64,000 nt of DNA from Xenorhabdus ehlersii (GCF_003610465.1 NZ_RAQI01000004.1:62001-126000), one strand, 5' to 3'. Positions 9,501 to 19,235 are shown, counted from the first letter of the stretch. Notes: generated by a model from the sequence alone, not told the origin. Program-made: numbers and translations.

Positions 9501-9869
9501 TCCTTGTTCCTGTAATTCGTTATTTGTCTGGATAATTTGCTGTTCTAAATTGCTGATAGGCTGATTGGCCTGAATGGGAGTAGCGGCATTGTTTTCAGCA
9601 AGGATTTTTTGGCGTAGTTCTTTGATGATTTTAGGAAATTCATCAATTGCTTGTCGATACTTCTGAGTACGCTCATTGGCGGATTTTGTATCATTAACCC
9701 AATTTATTGCCCCTTGAAGTGCATGTGTGATTTCAGAATCTTGTGAGCGCTTACTACCTCCAACCTGTTTCAGCTCTTGTTTTAGTTGAGTTTCATCCAA
9801 CTGAGGCACAGAAGCAAAAGCCGGGTTCGCAATTAATAGGCTGAGAAGTAAACTGAAAATCAGGCGCAC
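6525..9869 (-). CDS. mscM: Mechanosensitive channel MscM (YjeP), MscK-like large MscS family
   Basis: A 1114-residue inner-membrane channel, close to E. coli MscM (1107), opened by membrane tension on hypo-osmotic shock. It has a signal peptide (about 1-19, ending FASVPQ), a long Gln-rich periplasmic coiled-coil region (about 20-440), many transmembrane helices (about 480-900) and the MscS core near residues 880-1060 (GLGFGLQEIFTNIISGLIIL, then FEKPIRIGDTVTI). It ends in a basic-proline tail. psd lies 40 bp upstream on the same strand, as in E. coli psd-mscM. Confidence 0.95.
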   Translation of the reverse strand: MRLIFSLLLSLLIANPAFASVPQLDETQLKQELKQVGGSKRSQDSEITHALQGAINWVNDTKSANERTQKYRQAIDEFPKIIKELRQKILAENNAATPIQANQPISNLEQQIIQTNNELQEQGRQLQHEQDKLREISDSMSQLPQQQAETKRLLAEATSRLQSLDSPSTPLAKAQLALAQAEVNARKAMSDELEMAQLSVNNRQEIARIRAELYKKRYQRLDLKLQQLRSQLNTQRQQKTESALEYTEMLAEQSGEKLPQFLQDELQQNRQLSQMLNQQAQRMEAIGSKQRKANSEILFVLQTLNTIREQAQWLNDSTALGETLRARVTHIPDMSKSQQIDRDIVELRVERLKYEEMLEHLQRPLEQILPSYHTLTPEQKKVYESLIRTRKELLNSLLSGYDNEILEQTQFKVITNKLNDALKEVQDATHRYLFWVADVNPISLNYPLQVVQNLTRLLSLDTFSQLGAAIHSMLTKQDTLLYLLGTLLLVIFSVSSHRQYHAFLERSSNRIGKVTQDHFSLTMRTVFWSVVAALPLPMLWSAIGYGLQNAWQYPMATAIGNGVRETTPVLWVFMLSAAFAHPNGLFIAHFRWPEERIKRAMRFYRLSIFLIVPLMMALITFNHYKDQDFIATLGRLCFIMLCISLSLVTSSLKRAGIPLYMDKHGSGENIVSSVLWWILLSAPILAALASILGYLQTSQALLGRLETSVAIWFFLLVVYHIVRRWMLIQRRKIAFERAKQRRAEILAQRAKSEEDSGNINSSVEGTIEVEEPVIDLDAISAQSLGLVRSILTMTALVSLILLWSELHSAFSFLENIRLWDVSTTINGVDSVQPITLGSVLIAILVIVITTQLVRNLPALLELALLQHLVLTPGTGYAITTLTKYSITLIGGLVGFSLVGIEWSKIQWLIAAMGVGLGFGLQEIFTNIISGLIILFEKPIRIGDTVTIRGLTGSITKINTRATTLSDWDKKEIIVPNKAFITEQFINWSLSDTITRIVLTIPVPADVDSANATDILMSAAKSSPFILDNPMPEVYLVDLQQGIQIYELRAYAAEMGHRMPARHEVHQHILQEFRKHDITLPFPPFQARVDIFGQEIRSATTNFTGRNPPRRPGEL

Positions 9870-9909
9870 AATAAGGGGCTCCTTGGTTATAAATTAGCTG
9901 ATGAGATCT

Positions 9910-10815
9910 TTAATTCTTTGATTCATCGTTATTTACTGTGAGTTCTTCTGATGTGACAGTCTGTGCCATCATGTCTCCCATACGGATTTGTGAACCACTG
10001 TATAAGTTGTTGGCAAAATTAATCTGATTAGCAGCAAACAAGTTGATCACTGTTGAACCCAGCTTGAATCGTCCCATTTCCTCTCCTTTTTTGAGGGAGA
10101 TGATGCTTTCTTGACCTTCTGTAGGGTAGGTCCAGCGCTTGATGATGCCTTCACGCGGAGGTGTGACACAGCCACTCCAGACCGTTTCAATACTGCCAAC
10201 AATGGTCGCACCAACCAGAATTTGCACCATGGGGCCAAACTCTGTCTCAAATAAACAGATGACGCGTTCATTACGTGCAAATAAGTTTGGCACATTGGCT
10301 GCCGTCAATGGGTTTACTGAGAACAGATCACCAGGGACATAGATCATCTCCTTAAGCACGCCATCACATGGCATGTGGACACGGTGATAATCCCTTGGCG
10401 ATAAGTAAGTCGTGATAAATTGACCATTACGAAACTGTTCGGCCAGTTGATACTGCCCTGCCAGCAGTGCTTCTATAGTGTAATAGTGGCCTTTGGCCTG
10501 AATAATCTGATCTTCTCGGATCGCCCCTAGCTGGCTTACGGTGCCGTCTGCTGGTAGAGCCAATTGGTCGGCTTCATTGGCAATAGGGCGAATGCCTTCC
10601 TTAAGAGGGCGGACAAAAAATTCATTGAATGTTGAATAAGCAGTGAATGAAGGATCTTTTGCCTCATTCATATCCACTTTATAGGCCTTAGCAAAAGCCT
10701 TGATTGCAAGCTGCGTTAGCCAGCCAGCCTTTTTATTGGCAAACCAACCTGCCAGTTTTGTAATGCATTGTTTTGGCAGTAAATATTGTAGACTGATTTT
10801 AAAATTATCCAGCAC
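9910..10815 (-). CDS. psd: Phosphatidylserine decarboxylase proenzyme
   Basis: Makes phosphatidylethanolamine from phosphatidylserine at the inner membrane. The self-cleavage motif LGST, at about residue 252-255, gives the pyruvoyl prosthetic group on the alpha chain. The open frame extends 62 codons further upstream, but homology begins at [14 protein letters not shown]; a GTG at 10815 with AGAGG five bases upstream gives a 301-residue protein. The C-terminal extension is shorter than that of E. coli Psd (322). It lies between rsgA and mscM in the same order as E. coli. Confidence 0.94.
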   Translation of the reverse strand: MLDNFKISLQYLLPKQCITKLAGWFANKKAGWLTQLAIKAFAKAYKVDMNEAKDPSFTAYSTFNEFFVRPLKEGIRPIANEADQLALPADGTVSQLGAIREDQIIQAKGHYYTIEALLAGQYQLAEQFRNGQFITTYLSPRDYHRVHMPCDGVLKEMIYVPGDLFSVNPLTAANVPNLFARNERVICLFETEFGPMVQILVGATIVGSIETVWSGCVTPPREGIIKRWTYPTEGQESIISLKKGEEMGRFKLGSTVINLFAANQINFANNLYSGSQIRMGDMMAQTVTSEELTVNNDESKN

Positions 10816-10909
10816 GTCAACCTCTTGGATCTCTTCTTGGCAAATTGGACAAAAGTCGGCTATTGTACCTGCCATTATTTTTAATGTCAGGGTATCGTTA
10901 ATTATTGCC

Positions 10910-11968
10910 TTATTTTTGAGCGTTTGTGAAATTTCGGCGTGGTTTAACCTGTGCCATGCTTTCCAGAATCCGGTGGTAATTTTCGAAACGTTCCTGAGCA
11001 ATGGTGCCTTGTTCCAATGCTTTCCTTAGGGCACATCCAGGATCATCCAGATGTTTGCAATCACGGAACTTACATCCTCCCAGATATTCGTGGAATTCGA
11101 CAAAACCTTGTGTAACCTGTTCTGGCGTTAGGTGCCACAATCCAAACTCACGGACACCTGGAGAGTCGATTACATCTCCCCCCAGTGGGAAATGGTAAAG
11201 GCGTGCGGTGGTAGTGGTATGCTGACCGAGGCCTGAGTTATCTGATACATTATTGACCAGAATATCTTCTTTCATGTCGGGCAACAGGGTATTGAGCAAG
11301 CTGGATTTCCCAACGCCAGATTGGCCTGCAAAGATAGTGATTTTGTTAGCCAGCAGAGCGGTCAGTTCAGGGATACCCTCACCGGTATAGCTAGAAACTT
11401 CCAGTACGCGATAGCCGATATGGCGATAGATATCCATGACTTCGTTAACCCACTCACGGCTTTCGACATCCAACAGATCGATTTTATTGAGTACGATCAG
11501 AGGCTCGATATTGAGTGTTTCACATGCGACTAAATAGCGATCGATAATATTCAGCGAGAGTTCAGGCAAAATAGCGGAAACTATCACGATTTGGTTGATA
11601 TTTGATGCAATGGGTTTGATGCCATCATAGTAGTCAGGACGAGTAAGAACGGAAGTGCGCTCATGAACCGCTTCTACGATACCATTCACTTTGACATCAG
11701 ACTGGAGTTGTAGCGCGGGGCGCCATATAACGCGATCACCAGTGACCAATGAGTGTATTGTTCTACGGATATTGCAACGCTGTATAGAAGAATCTGCTGC
11801 TTCAATATCGGCATGTTGCCCGAATCGGCTGATCACCAACCCTTCTTGTGGTTCACCAAACTGGCTGTCATCCATTTCTGGTTTTTGAGCATCAGCCTTA
11901 TTCAGCTTGCGCTGATGATTGGCTTGCACACGGCGTTGTTGCCCTTTGGAAAGTTTACTTTTAGCCAC
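10910..11968 (-). CDS. rsgA: Small ribosomal subunit biogenesis GTPase RsgA
   Basis: A 352-residue circularly permuted GTPase that acts late in 30S maturation. A basic N-terminus ([20 protein letters not shown]) and OB-fold come first, then the G4 motif NKID, G1 [11 protein letters not shown]3 DSPG, and a C-terminal zinc knuckle ([14 protein letters not shown]). psd follows about 95 bp downstream; orn is divergent. The length agrees with E. coli (350). Confidence 0.96.
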   Translation of the reverse strand: MAKSKLSKGQQRRVQANHQRKLNKADAQKPEMDDSQFGEPQEGLVISRFGQHADIEAADSSIQRCNIRRTIHSLVTGDRVIWRPALQLQSDVKVNGIVEAVHERTSVLTRPDYYDGIKPIASNINQIVIVSAILPELSLNIIDRYLVACETLNIEPLIVLNKIDLLDVESREWVNEVMDIYRHIGYRVLEVSSYTGEGIPELTALLANKITIFAGQSGVGKSSLLNTLLPDMKEDILVNNVSDNSGLGQHTTTTARLYHFPLGGDVIDSPGVREFGLWHLTPEQVTQGFVEFHEYLGGCKFRDCKHLDDPGCALRKALEQGTIAQERFENYHRILESMAQVKPRRNFTNAQK

Positions 11969-12092
11969 CGAACCTCACTTATTTTTTTGTTTATCTTTCA
12001 TCTATCTTGCTGATCATCGCTGTGAGTGATCAAAAACGTTATGATACCTCACAGATACAGACTACCTCTTTTGAAGGAAACTAGGATATATC

Positions 12093-12638
12093 ATGTCAAA
12101 AAGTGAGAACAATCTTATCTGGATAGATTTAGAGATGACGGGCTTAGATCCCGAGCGTGATCGCATAATTGAAATTGCGACTATTGTCACTGATTCGGAA
12201 TTGAATATCCTTGCAGAAGGGCCTGTGATTGCGGTTCACCAGTCGGAAGAGCAATTGGCATTGATGGATGATTGGAATGTACGGACGCATACTGCCAGTG
12301 GATTGGTAGAACGTGTAAAGCAGAGCCAGTTTGATGATGCGCAAGCTGAAAAAGCAACCATTGCTTTTCTGGAACAATGGGTGCCAGCAGGAAAATCACC
12401 CATTTGTGGCAATAGTGTGGGGCAGGATCGTCGTTTCCTGTTTCGTTATATGCCAGAGTTGGAAAAGTATTTTCACTACCGTTATTTGGATGTCAGTACG
12501 CTTAAAGAATTGGCCCGCCGTTGGAAGCCAGAGATGTTGTCGGGATTCAGTAAGAAAAATACCCATCAGGCCTTGGATGATATTCGGGAATCCATTGCTG
12601 AATTGGTGTATTACCGTGAGCACTTTATCCAGAAGTAA
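12093..12638 (+). CDS. orn: Oligoribonuclease
   Basis: A 181-residue DEDDh 3'-5' exonuclease that degrades RNA dinucleotides and pGpG. Motif ExoI is [19 protein letters not shown]; the later DEDDh elements include [11 protein letters not shown] and the H-x4-D of [11 protein letters not shown]. An AAGGA lies upstream of the ATG. Divergent from rsgA, as in E. coli, and followed by the tRNA-Gly cluster. Confidence 0.96.
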   Translation: MSKSENNLIWIDLEMTGLDPERDRIIEIATIVTDSELNILAEGPVIAVHQSEEQLALMDDWNVRTHTASGLVERVKQSQFDDAQAEKATIAFLEQWVPAGKSPICGNSVGQDRRFLFRYMPELEKYFHYRYLDVSTLKELARRWKPEMLSGFSKKNTHQALDDIRESIAELVYYREHFIQK

Positions 12639-12775
12639 CACATTATTCCAAAATAAAGAGCGGTATTTGGTACAAGATTTGTACGTAAATTAATCTCTGT
12701 ATTGATGGTTAAGCGGATTATTTGCTGGTTTAATCATCAATCGGAGGAAAAATACAATTTTTTGGGTTGTGGGAC

Positions 12776-12803
12776 TTGTCAGAGGAATAATTTCTCGTAT
12801 AAT
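12776..12803 (+). promoter_or_regulatory. Sigma-70 promoter of the first tRNA-Gly pair
   Basis: TTGTCA, 16-base spacer, TATAAT, then a GC-rich discriminator (GCGCTCCCC) typical of stable-RNA promoters under stringent control. It is about 50 bp upstream of the first tRNA. Confidence 0.75.
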
Positions 12804-12855
12804 GCGCTCCCCGTACCGATGAAGAATTTCAACAGTACGACATACCAGAATATAT

Positions 12856-12931
<76 letters not shown>

Positions 12932-12984
12932 AATTAAAGTTTATTCGGGTAGACACGTCGGGCTTAATACAAGCCGTACAAGAT

Positions 12985-13060
<76 letters not shown>

Positions 13061-13102
13061 AATTCAGGACTGTAGATGTGATAGAAGTCTGCAAGTCATA
13101 GA

Positions 13103-13129
13103 GAAAAAGAGCCTTATGGCCCTTTTTTC
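13103..13129 (+). terminator. Terminator of the tRNA-Gly pair
   Basis: AAAAAGAGCC and GGCCCTTTTTT form a stem with one mismatch, ending in a T run about 45 bp after copy 2. Confidence 0.65.
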
Positions 13130-13159
13130 ATTATAAAATAATAGATTATCAACTTATTT

Positions 13160-16100
13160 TTATAACGATTTCAACAATTCTTCTTTGCTTTCCAACATGC
13201 GTTTCATCGCTTTCTGCTTCACATGACCAAAACCCCGTACCTGATTAGGTAGCTCAGCAATTTGCAGGCAAGTTGCCAAATTATTGCGTTCCATTTTTTC
13301 GATTAAAAAATCAATTAATCGTTCATACTCAAGCAGCAAATTTCTTTCCTGTTTACGCTCTTCCTGATAGCCAAAAATATCAAAAACAGTGCCACGCAGC
13401 GATTTACATGCGGCAAGAAAGCGGAATACAGGAACAATCCACGAACCATATTCCTTTTTTCCTCGTTGGCCTGTACGGGGATCTTTGCGACTGAAGAGAG
13501 GAAGGCTAAGGTGAAAGCGAATAGTATCTGTATTGTCAAATTGCGAGCGGAGCTTATCGAAAAAACCGGTTTTAACGTAGAGTCGGGCGACTTCATATTC
13601 ATCTTTATACGCCATTAGCTTGAATAAGTTTTCAGCAACGGATTGAGTAATTTCTTCTGCATCGATCTGCTGAGCCACCATTTGAACCTGGGCAATACGG
13701 CTGAGATAACGCATCGCATATCTTTCATTTTGATAATCAACCAGAAATTGATACCTATGCATAATGAGATCGTCCAGACTTTTTATATTTTCTTGCGAAG
13801 GAATATTGAGGTGTTTTTGCAGAATATCGGGTTGTGCCGCCGCAATGCGGCCTACATAGAAAGCTCGTCGGGCATTATCTGCTGAGGCTCCCAGTTCTTG
13901 CATCGCATTGTTGACGGCAGATAATGTGATTGGGAGCTTGCCGAGCTGCCAGGCATAACCCATTAATATGATATTTGTTTGGTCTCTGTCACCGACTAGA
14001 TGAGCAGCCATTATTTCTGCATCGATAGAGAGTAATGTTTGTGTATGTTGATTCAGGGTATCAAGCATTTTGGGGTGATCCAAATCCAACATAGGGGAGC
14101 GAAGCATAGTGCCGACTTGGGTTTCATGGGTGTTCAGTATGCATTTTGTTGATCCCCTTGACATCACTTCCAGTGCATTTTGCCCTGTTGTAGCCACCAA
14201 ATCGGCGGCGATAACCAAATTAGCGCGTCCGCGATCAATCCTGACTTGATGCAGTTTATCCTTGTTATGGCATAACCGAACATGGGTTATGGCTTCCCCT
14301 CCTTTTTGCGCAAATCCGGTAAAATTGAGCAGACTGACAAAACAGTTATCTAATTGTGCGGCATTTGCAAGTAGATGTCCTGCGGTGACGATACCTGTAC
14401 CGCCGATACCGACTAACAGGATTTCATAAGGTGTTTCGGCAGAAGCCAGTGTTGGCTGAGGTAGTTTGTGGATAATTTTATCTAACTCAGTCTGTGTGAT
14501 GATCTTACTGAAGTCTGCACGTGGGTTGGCATTTTCGACAGTGATAAAGCTGGGGCAGAATCCTTTCAGGCAGGACAGATCTGAATTGCAAACGTGTTGG
14601 TCTATCTTGCGTTTAGTGCCTAAAGGTGTTTTGACTGGAATTACGGCAAGGCAATTTGATTGTATTTGACAGTCACCACATCCCTCACAGACCAATTCAT
14701 TGATGACGGCGCGCCGCGTCACTTTTGGCGCTAAACCACGTTTTCTTTTACGACGTAGTTCTGTGGCACAGGCTTGATCGTAGATAAGTACCGTTACGCC
14801 AACGATATCTCGAAGACGCTTCTGTACATCTTCCAGATAATCTCGTTCATAGAGCTTCACATTGGCAGGAAGGCGGTTTTTATATTTATCCATGTCATCC
14901 GTCACGACAACCACTTCTTTCACACCTTCAGCAATCATCAAAGAAACAATTTGCGATAGGGTGATATTCCCATCCAGCGGTTGCCCGCCTGTCATCGCCA
15001 CAGCATCATTGAACAGCAATTTGTAAGTAATGTGGCTTCCTGCGGCGACTGATTGGCGAATGGCTAAGTGACCAGAATGGAAATAGGTGCCATCTCCCAG
15101 ATTTTGAAAGACATGGGAGCGATTGACAAACGGGGCATGTCCTATCCAGTCGACACCTTCACCCCCCATTGGCAAGAGGCCGTTTCCGGTGTTGCGATCC
15201 ATCCACGTAGCCATAACATGGCATCCAATACCAGGCTGAGCTTGGCTACCATCTGGTAAGCGAGTTGAAGTGCTATGGGGGCATCCGGCGCAGAAATAAG
15301 GTGTACGTTTGGGTAAAGTTACATCGTGCTGAATGGTAGTCGTTGACCATTCTGGTGGCACGGGAAGAAATAAGTTGAATTGTTGTAACCATCCAGAAAG
15401 TGGGGCAGCAACCCGTGAAGGGCGTAGTTCAACGTCAGCAGGTAACAATTTCTGACCAAGATGGTTATGCTTACCTATCAGATTGGTCATTTTCTGTAAT
15501 TTAACTAATTGATGAGCCAGCAGCATCTCAACGATAGTGGTTTTTTCTTCAATAACAAAAATATGACTGACTTGGGTAGCCAGCTCACTGAGAAGCGGTG
15601 ATAAAGGATAAACTAAACGGACATGGAGAAAAGCGATGCCTTGTTGGGCCAGTTCAGAAGGCGTGAGGCCCCCGACACGGAGGGCTTCCATAACATCCTT
15701 ATGGGCCTTACCAACTGTTACCAATAAAGCGTGTGGATGTTCGCAGGGGGCGAGCAGGTAATCAATGGGGTTAAGTTTAGCGAACTCTTCGACGGCTTTT
15801 AGTTTATAGGCCAATCGCTTTTCAATTTGTGGGCCAGGGAGATCAGGCCAGCGCCAATGCAGCCCATCGGGGCCAGGATCAACTTGGGGAAATTTATAAT
15901 CAGGGAATGGTTTGCTTTCTCTGATGGCACCGCTTTCCACGACTTCACTGATTGCTTTAAAGCCAAACCATGTACCGCTAACACGTGATGCTGCCCAGCC
16001 CCATAAACCAACATCGAGATAATCGGCAACTGATGCCGGGTGCAAAACAGGCATACTCCATGCCATCATCGCAAGATCAGATTGATGGGACATGGAAGAA

Positions 16101-16522
16101 GAGACACAACCGTGATCGTCTCCGACGATAACCAGCACACCACCGTGCGGAGAGGAGCCGTAGGCATTGCCATGTTTAAGTGCATCACCGGAACGATCGA
16201 CACCTGGCCCTTTGCCGTACCACATACCAAAAACGCCGTTAACCTGTCTGTCCGGATCTGTTTCGACTTTTTGTGTTCCTATCAGTGCATCGGCTGCGAG
16301 ATCTTCATTGACGGCAGGTTGAAAGCGAATGTTGGCTTGGATAAGTTCTTTACTGTGTTGCCATAATATTTGATCTAAGCGGGCTAAAGGAGAGCCACGA
16401 TACCCTGAAACGAACCCTGCAGTGTTGAGATTGTGGATTTCATCCAACTCAGCTTGAGCGAGTAGAAGGTCAAGCAGCGCCTCAGTGCCCGTGACAAATT
16501 TAGATTGATAATATCGAGCCAT
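13160..16522 (-). CDS. Indolepyruvate ferredoxin oxidoreductase, single-chain (IorA-IorB fusion type)
   Basis: A 1120-residue member of the 2-oxoacid:ferredoxin oxidoreductase family, which oxidatively decarboxylates aryl-pyruvates (indolepyruvate, phenylpyruvate) to aryl-CoA using thiamine diphosphate and Fe-S clusters. In order: an N-terminal PFOR-like region, CAGCPHSTS and the TPP-binding domain (GEGVDWIGHAPF, then FNDAVAMTGGQ), a cysteine-rich Fe-S segment near 645-690 (CEGCGDCQIQSNC and more Cys), a gamma-type domain starting GIGGTGIVTAGHLLANA, and a C-terminal DUF6537-like region. It lies between tRNA-Gly copies 2 and 3 on the opposite strand, a place that holds no gene in E. coli. The exact substrate is inferred. 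Confidence 0.9.
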   Translation of the reverse strand: MARYYQSKFVTGTEALLDLLLAQAELDEIHNLNTAGFVSGYRGSPLARLDQILWQHSKELIQANIRFQPAVNEDLAADALIGTQKVETDPDRQVNGVFGMWYGKGPGVDRSGDALKHGNAYGSSPHGGVLVIVGDDHGCVSSSMSHQSDLAMMAWSMPVLHPASVADYLDVGLWGWAASRVSGTWFGFKAISEVVESGAIRESKPFPDYKFPQVDPGPDGLHWRWPDLPGPQIEKRLAYKLKAVEEFAKLNPIDYLLAPCEHPHALLVTVGKAHKDVMEALRVGGLTPSELAQQGIAFLHVRLVYPLSPLLSELATQVSHIFVIEEKTTIVEMLLAHQLVKLQKMTNLIGKHNHLGQKLLPADVELRPSRVAAPLSGWLQQFNLFLPVPPEWSTTTIQHDVTLPKRTPYFCAGCPHSTSTRLPDGSQAQPGIGCHVMATWMDRNTGNGLLPMGGEGVDWIGHAPFVNRSHVFQNLGDGTYFHSGHLAIRQSVAAGSHITYKLLFNDAVAMTGGQPLDGNITLSQIVSLMIAEGVKEVVVVTDDMDKYKNRLPANVKLYERDYLEDVQKRLRDIVGVTVLIYDQACATELRRKRKRGLAPKVTRRAVINELVCEGCGDCQIQSNCLAVIPVKTPLGTKRKIDQHVCNSDLSCLKGFCPSFITVENANPRADFSKIITQTELDKIIHKLPQPTLASAETPYEILLVGIGGTGIVTAGHLLANAAQLDNCFVSLLNFTGFAQKGGEAITHVRLCHNKDKLHQVRIDRGRANLVIAADLVATTGQNALEVMSRGSTKCILNTHETQVGTMLRSPMLDLDHPKMLDTLNQHTQTLLSIDAEIMAAHLVGDRDQTNIILMGYAWQLGKLPITLSAVNNAMQELGASADNARRAFYVGRIAAAQPDILQKHLNIPSQENIKSLDDLIMHRYQFLVDYQNERYAMRYLSRIAQVQMVAQQIDAEEITQSVAENLFKLMAYKDEYEVARLYVKTGFFDKLRSQFDNTDTIRFHLSLPLFSRKDPRTGQRGKKEYGSWIVPVFRFLAACKSLRGTVFDIFGYQEERKQERNLLLEYERLIDFLIEKMERNNLATCLQIAELPNQVRGFGHVKQKAMKRMLESKEELLKSL

Positions 16523-16905
16523 GTTCCTGACCCTCTCTTAAGAGAATAATTATCTAATTAACAACGAAAATTGTTGTTAATCTATTTCCACAAAATCGTT
16601 AGTACAAGCATAAATCTTATTAGATGTTGGTTAATTGTTTATTTAATGTTAACTCCATGCTGTTTGGTATTCCAGATAACTGTTGAGGGAATGGTATGAA
16701 TTTTTTATGTCAGGCAGGAATGAGTGTCTTTTGAGCGTTTAGCATGGGAGTAAATGCAAAGGACTTGCCATTCTATCTTAACATGTTCATAATGGCGTCC
16801 ATTCCTGACATGCAGGATCTAAGAATGGCCTATAACTCATAAGGTTAACAGGCTTCAAGATCAGCATTCAGGCATCTTAAGCTAATAATATTAGCTGTCA
16901 GCGAC
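16523..16905. other. Intergenic region between the oxidoreductase gene and tRNA-Gly copy 3
   Basis: It contains the divergent upstream regions of the oxidoreductase gene and the third tRNA, including the tRNA promoter at 16765. I see no ORF in it. Confidence 0.5.
16765..16793 (+). promoter_or_regulatory. Sigma-70 promoter for tRNA-Gly copy 3
   Basis: TTGCCA, 17-base spacer, CATAAT, GC-rich discriminator GGCGTCC. It lies 113 bp before the tRNA. It resembles the orphan promoter at 18955 over about 50 bp. Confidence 0.65.
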
Positions 16906-16981
<76 letters not shown>

Positions 16982-17409
16982 ATTTCCTCCATTTTGTTAT
17001 CTTCTTTCCATAAAAATATTTGCGTTTGTAATTGTATTTTATCTATTTAATGTTGATTAAGTTAATCTATCTATTATTCATTATCACGATAGCGCTGGAA
17101 TTTGATATCGCTTTTCTGACTAATTCACCGGAATATATTTCAGTGCATTGAAAAGTAAAATTTTTTGTTAGCACTGGAAAGGTAATATCCCTCATGATCA
17201 CTATTGAGATCTTGCGTCTGTAGAATGATTGCAGTCGGTATTAGTGACATTCATAGATTCTCGCCTTTTGCGATATTAACATCTGTATTGTCGTTATGCT
17301 CGTCCTAAATAGGGGCAATTATCTTCGTGTATTAATCGCTGGTGCTGATTAAAAGCCCCCTTTTCTTGACCTTTAAAAAATCGTAGCTAGCGATAGGAGT
17401 ATAGAAGAG
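16982..17409. other. AT-rich spacer between tRNA-Gly copy 3 and the HpaB-like gene
   Basis: About 430 bp without a credible ORF or RNA. No clear tRNA terminator is visible. A TTGACC near 17368 may be the -35 of the downstream gene, but no good -10 follows. Confidence 0.4.
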
Positions 17410-18843
17410 ATGATAAGAACTGGAGAAAGATATCTTGATGATTTGCGTGATGGTCGAACTATTTTTATTAATGGGGAGAAGATCGCAAATCATGTGGATC
17501 ATCCAGCGTTTAAGAATGCCATTAGGTCGGTTGCGAACTTATATGATTATAAAGTTGAACATGCCGACAGTATGACTTTTAAGACAGAAGCAGGTGAGCA
17601 GATTGGCTTATATTGGCAATTACCGTCTACACCGGAGAAATTAATTGCTCGTGGTCATGCTGCATATGAGTGGGCTAAGCAGACGGTTGGCTGGTTCGGA
17701 AGAAGTCCTGATTATGTTGCGTCAGCTCTTACAGGAATGATAACGCATATTGAGTTATTTGAATCTTATTCACAAGAACGGGCCGATGCTTTGCGAAATT
17801 ATTTTTCCTATGTGAGTGAGAAAGATCTTTATTTGACTTATGCGCTGATTAACCCACAAGGCGACCGTTCAAAAACACCTGGTGAACATACTAAGAATAT
17901 TTACCATACTCTTGGTGTAGTGGAAAAGAATGCTAAGGGAATTATTGTCAGAGGGGCGAAAATGTTGGCAACAGGAGCCGCTTTGGCAGATGAAGTTTTG
18001 GTTGGGACACATTATCCCCTTAAACAGGGAGTTGATGAGCGATATGCACTCTCTTTCGCTATGCCGCTTAATACCAAAGGCATCAAAATCATTTCAAGAA
18101 AATCTTACGAATTAGGGGCGAATCCCAAAGATTATCCACTATCGTCTCGGTTCGATGAAAATGATTCAATGATCTATTTTGATGATGTGCTGGTGCCTTG
18201 GGAAAGGGTATTTGTCTTCGAAGACATTGAGATGTGTCTCTCTCAGTTAGATTCAACGGCAACAGAAGTTATGATGGATACCCAAAGCCTGGCTCGTTAT
18301 GCTGTGAAGTTACATTTTTTGGCCGGATTAGCTCAGGCTATGGCTGAAACAAACGGTGTTGAGCAGATCCCCGCAGTGAAGGAGTCACTTGCACAGTTAG
18401 CCTGTTATGCAATGAATGTTGAGGGGTTGTTTAATAGCGTACTCCATTGCCCGAAAGTTTATAACGGGTTTTATGTGCCGGATAAAACGCTGCTTTATAC
18501 GTATCGAGTTATCTCACAGTCAATCTATCCCAATGTATTAGAAACGATAAGGAAATTGGCTGGTGGTGGTATTTTAATGTTGCCATCAAGCGAGGCAGAT
18601 TTCGAAGATAGTGAGATTTTAGGCATTATTGAGAAAACCCAATATTCGTCAATTGCTTCTCCTGTCGAAAGGGTCAGGTTGATGAAGTTGGTGTGGGATG
18701 CGGTTGGGTCAGAGTTTGCTTCAAGGCATCTCCAATATGAGTTGTTTTATGCAGGCGCCCCTTATCAGACGTTAGGGCGTCTTTACACGCAGTACGATTG
18801 GGAAGCGTCCAGAGCATTGGTGGAGAAGATAAGAATGCTTTAA
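17410..18843 (+). CDS. HpaB-family FADH2-dependent monooxygenase (4-hydroxyphenylacetate 3-monooxygenase-like)
   Basis: A 477-residue protein with the acyl-CoA-dehydrogenase-like fold of HpaB/PvcC two-component monooxygenases, which ortho-hydroxylate phenols with FADH2 supplied by a separate reductase. It aligns from GERYLDDLRDGR to KLVWDAVGSEFASRH. The catalytic Arg98 and Tyr102 of GRSPDY match HpaB. At the position of the substrate-binding His of HpaB (THTLINPQ in Thermus, NHAIVNP in E. coli) it has Tyr144 (LTYALINPQ). The length is like Thermus HpaB (481) rather than E. coli (520). No HpaC-type reductase is in the window. An AGGAG lies 10 bases upstream of the ATG. The true substrate is unknown. 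Confidence 0.85.
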   Translation: MIRTGERYLDDLRDGRTIFINGEKIANHVDHPAFKNAIRSVANLYDYKVEHADSMTFKTEAGEQIGLYWQLPSTPEKLIARGHAAYEWAKQTVGWFGRSPDYVASALTGMITHIELFESYSQERADALRNYFSYVSEKDLYLTYALINPQGDRSKTPGEHTKNIYHTLGVVEKNAKGIIVRGAKMLATGAALADEVLVGTHYPLKQGVDERYALSFAMPLNTKGIKIISRKSYELGANPKDYPLSSRFDENDSMIYFDDVLVPWERVFVFEDIEMCLSQLDSTATEVMMDTQSLARYAVKLHFLAGLAQAMAETNGVEQIPAVKESLAQLACYAMNVEGLFNSVLHCPKVYNGFYVPDKTLLYTYRVISQSIYPNVLETIRKLAGGGILMLPSSEADFEDSEILGIIEKTQYSSIASPVERVRLMKLVWDAVGSEFASRHLQYELFYAGAPYQTLGRLYTQYDWEASRALVEKIRML

Positions 18844-19102
18844 TTTGGGGTATGGAGATGTAGTGGTAAGGGATAGTTAGTAAAGAATAAGTGCCTGCGT
18901 GAAACGTTGGCACTTATTGCAAGCCCCACCCAAAATAAATTGTCGATAAAGCGCTTGCTATCCTGTTCCAACGGGTCCATAATGCCGCCTCATTTTTGAA
19001 GAGGCAGAGGAAAATTTCTCCACTAGCGTCTAGAATGAGTGAGTGAGCTATTACTTCGTTGCTGATTTCTGGTGTTTGCTACTAGAATTCAATTCTGATT
19101 TT
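18844..19102. other. Upstream part of the datA-like non-coding region
   Basis: It holds a 7-bp hairpin (AAGTGCC / GGCACTT, about 18889-18915) that may end the monooxygenase transcript, and the orphan promoter at 18955. No ORF seen. Confidence 0.45.
18955..18983 (+). promoter_or_regulatory. Orphan stable-RNA-type promoter facing the datA-like region
   Basis: TTGCTA, 17-base spacer, CATAAT, discriminator GCCGCC. It aligns with the tRNA-Gly copy 3 promoter (same spacing, same -10, same flanking AAAG..CTTGC). No tRNA or ORF follows; a small hairpin (GCCTC / GAGGC) begins just after the expected start. Confidence 0.5.
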
Positions 19103-19111
19103 TTATCCACA
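19103..19111 (+). promoter_or_regulatory. DnaA box (TTATCCACA)
   Basis: Exact match to the strong DnaA box consensus TTATNCACA. Confidence 0.85.
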
Positions 19112-19169
19112 GTTTTTAACATTATCGCCTTATTAAGTCACCTGATGATGCTCTACTTGTTACACAGAG

Positions 19170-19178
19170 TTATCCACA
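19170..19178 (+). promoter_or_regulatory. DnaA box (TTATCCACA)
   Basis: Exact consensus match, 67 bp from the previous box and in the same orientation. A weaker box-like ACACA sequence (TGTTACACA) lies just upstream. Confidence 0.85.
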
Positions 19179-19235
19179 GGAGGCTTCTTTGTGTTTGGTT
19201 TTTTTGAATTACCATTCATCACAGCAGTTCAAACT

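Noticed and set aside
9910..11001. A longer psd frame of 363 residues
   Set aside because: The first 62 codons overlap rsgA and have no homology; the GTG at 10815 fits the family start.
13061..16905. Integrative element inserted at tRNA-Gly
   Set aside because: No integrase, no partial tRNA duplication as an att site (all three copies are full length), and no mobility genes.
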